Source: UBA7396 sp964404065 | Lineage (GTDB): Bacteria > Patescibacteriota > Gracilibacteria > BD1-5 > UBA6164 | Assembly (NCBI GenBank): GCA_964404065.1 | Contig: CAYOIP010000015.1 | Span: 1 to 25,319 of the forward strand | Direction: 5' to 3' | Length of the DNA: 25,319 bases | Shown: in pieces, positions 25,246 through 25,319 of the stretch | Position numbering within the stretch: position 1 is the first letter of the stretch | Layout: the number at the start of each line of letters is the position of its first letter | Program-made: the position numbers and the translations under genes | Notes under the pieces: generated by a model | What the model was told of the DNA's origin: nothing | The model's input: the letters and a program-made list of their open reading frames with translations, nothing else | Databases searched by the model: none

Positions 25246-25319
25246 ATGATTTTACAATTATTTATCACATTTCTAGTTTCAATAATTTTATCTTTTTTTG
25301 TGATTTTGCTCACAAAAAA
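25246..25319 (+). CDS. Membrane protein, N-terminal fragment cut by the window end
   Basis: ATG one base after the preceding stop. The 24 visible residues (MILQLFITFLVSIILSFF, then VILLTKK) form a first membrane helix followed by basic residues. The pattern resembles the N-terminus of MraY/WecA-type phosphoglycosyltransferases, but this is too short to assign. Confidence 0.45.
   Translation, partial: MILQLFITFLVSIILSFFVILLTK

Noticed and set aside
1..25319. CRISPR arrays, tRNA or rRNA genes, insertion sequences with transposase
   Set aside because: I looked for spaced direct repeats, tRNA-like clover folds with CCA ends and transposase motifs and recognised none. A dedicated search with tRNAscan-SE and Infernal would be needed to exclude a divergent tRNA.

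Overview
The window comes from a bacterium of the Absconditabacteria (SR1) / Gracilibacteria group of the Candidate Phyla Radiation, which reads UGA as glycine (NCBI code 25). Under the standard code almost every gene breaks into short pieces. With TGA read as Gly, long intact proteins appear, and TGA falls on invariant glycines: the GGSSGG loop of GatA, the ABC signature of UvrA and the active-site loop of GlyA. No native gene ends in TGA; all end in TAA or TAG. The DNA is strongly AT-rich, and native starts mostly lack a Shine-Dalgarno sequence. All coordinates below were derived by hand translation with TGA = Gly. Layout: (1) 1-3337, plus strand: the C-terminal part of a restriction-modification target-recognition protein, two small unknown proteins, gatA and a coiled-coil protein. 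(2) 3321-10071, minus strand: uvrA, a MazG-like pyrophosphohydrolase and murB form a tight operon, followed by a DHH phosphoesterase and a short comEC. (3) 10203-11126, plus strand: a membrane-anchored TPR protein. (4) 11127-19527, minus strand: a run of genes that includes three small or coiled-coil unknowns, a polytopic membrane protein, an MFS-like transporter, a 236-aa unknown, leucyl aminopeptidase pepA, a second all-alpha NTP pyrophosphatase, comF and a 162-aa unknown. (5) 19839-25319, plus strand: ctpA, a small GC-rich island of foreign character carrying a minus-strand secreted-protein ORF, glyA, a 54-aa protein, a broken UMPH-1 nucleotidase, an intact HAD nucleotidase, a membrane protein and the start of another gene. 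How the genes fit together: comEC and comF suggest natural DNA uptake. The two MazG-type enzymes, the HAD nucleotidase and the DHH phosphoesterase suggest nucleotide housecleaning and salvage, as expected in a reduced episymbiont. murB, ctpA and the polytopic proteins serve the envelope. The most unusual signals are: (a) a palindromic element inserted in frame into both uvrA and an unrelated membrane protein, coding for nearly the same peptide (ETGLxERPVS) in both; (b) a GC-rich, Shine-Dalgarno-bearing ORF with a proteobacterial-type signal peptide in a TGA=Gly genome; and (c) several further families of GC-rich palindromes between genes.
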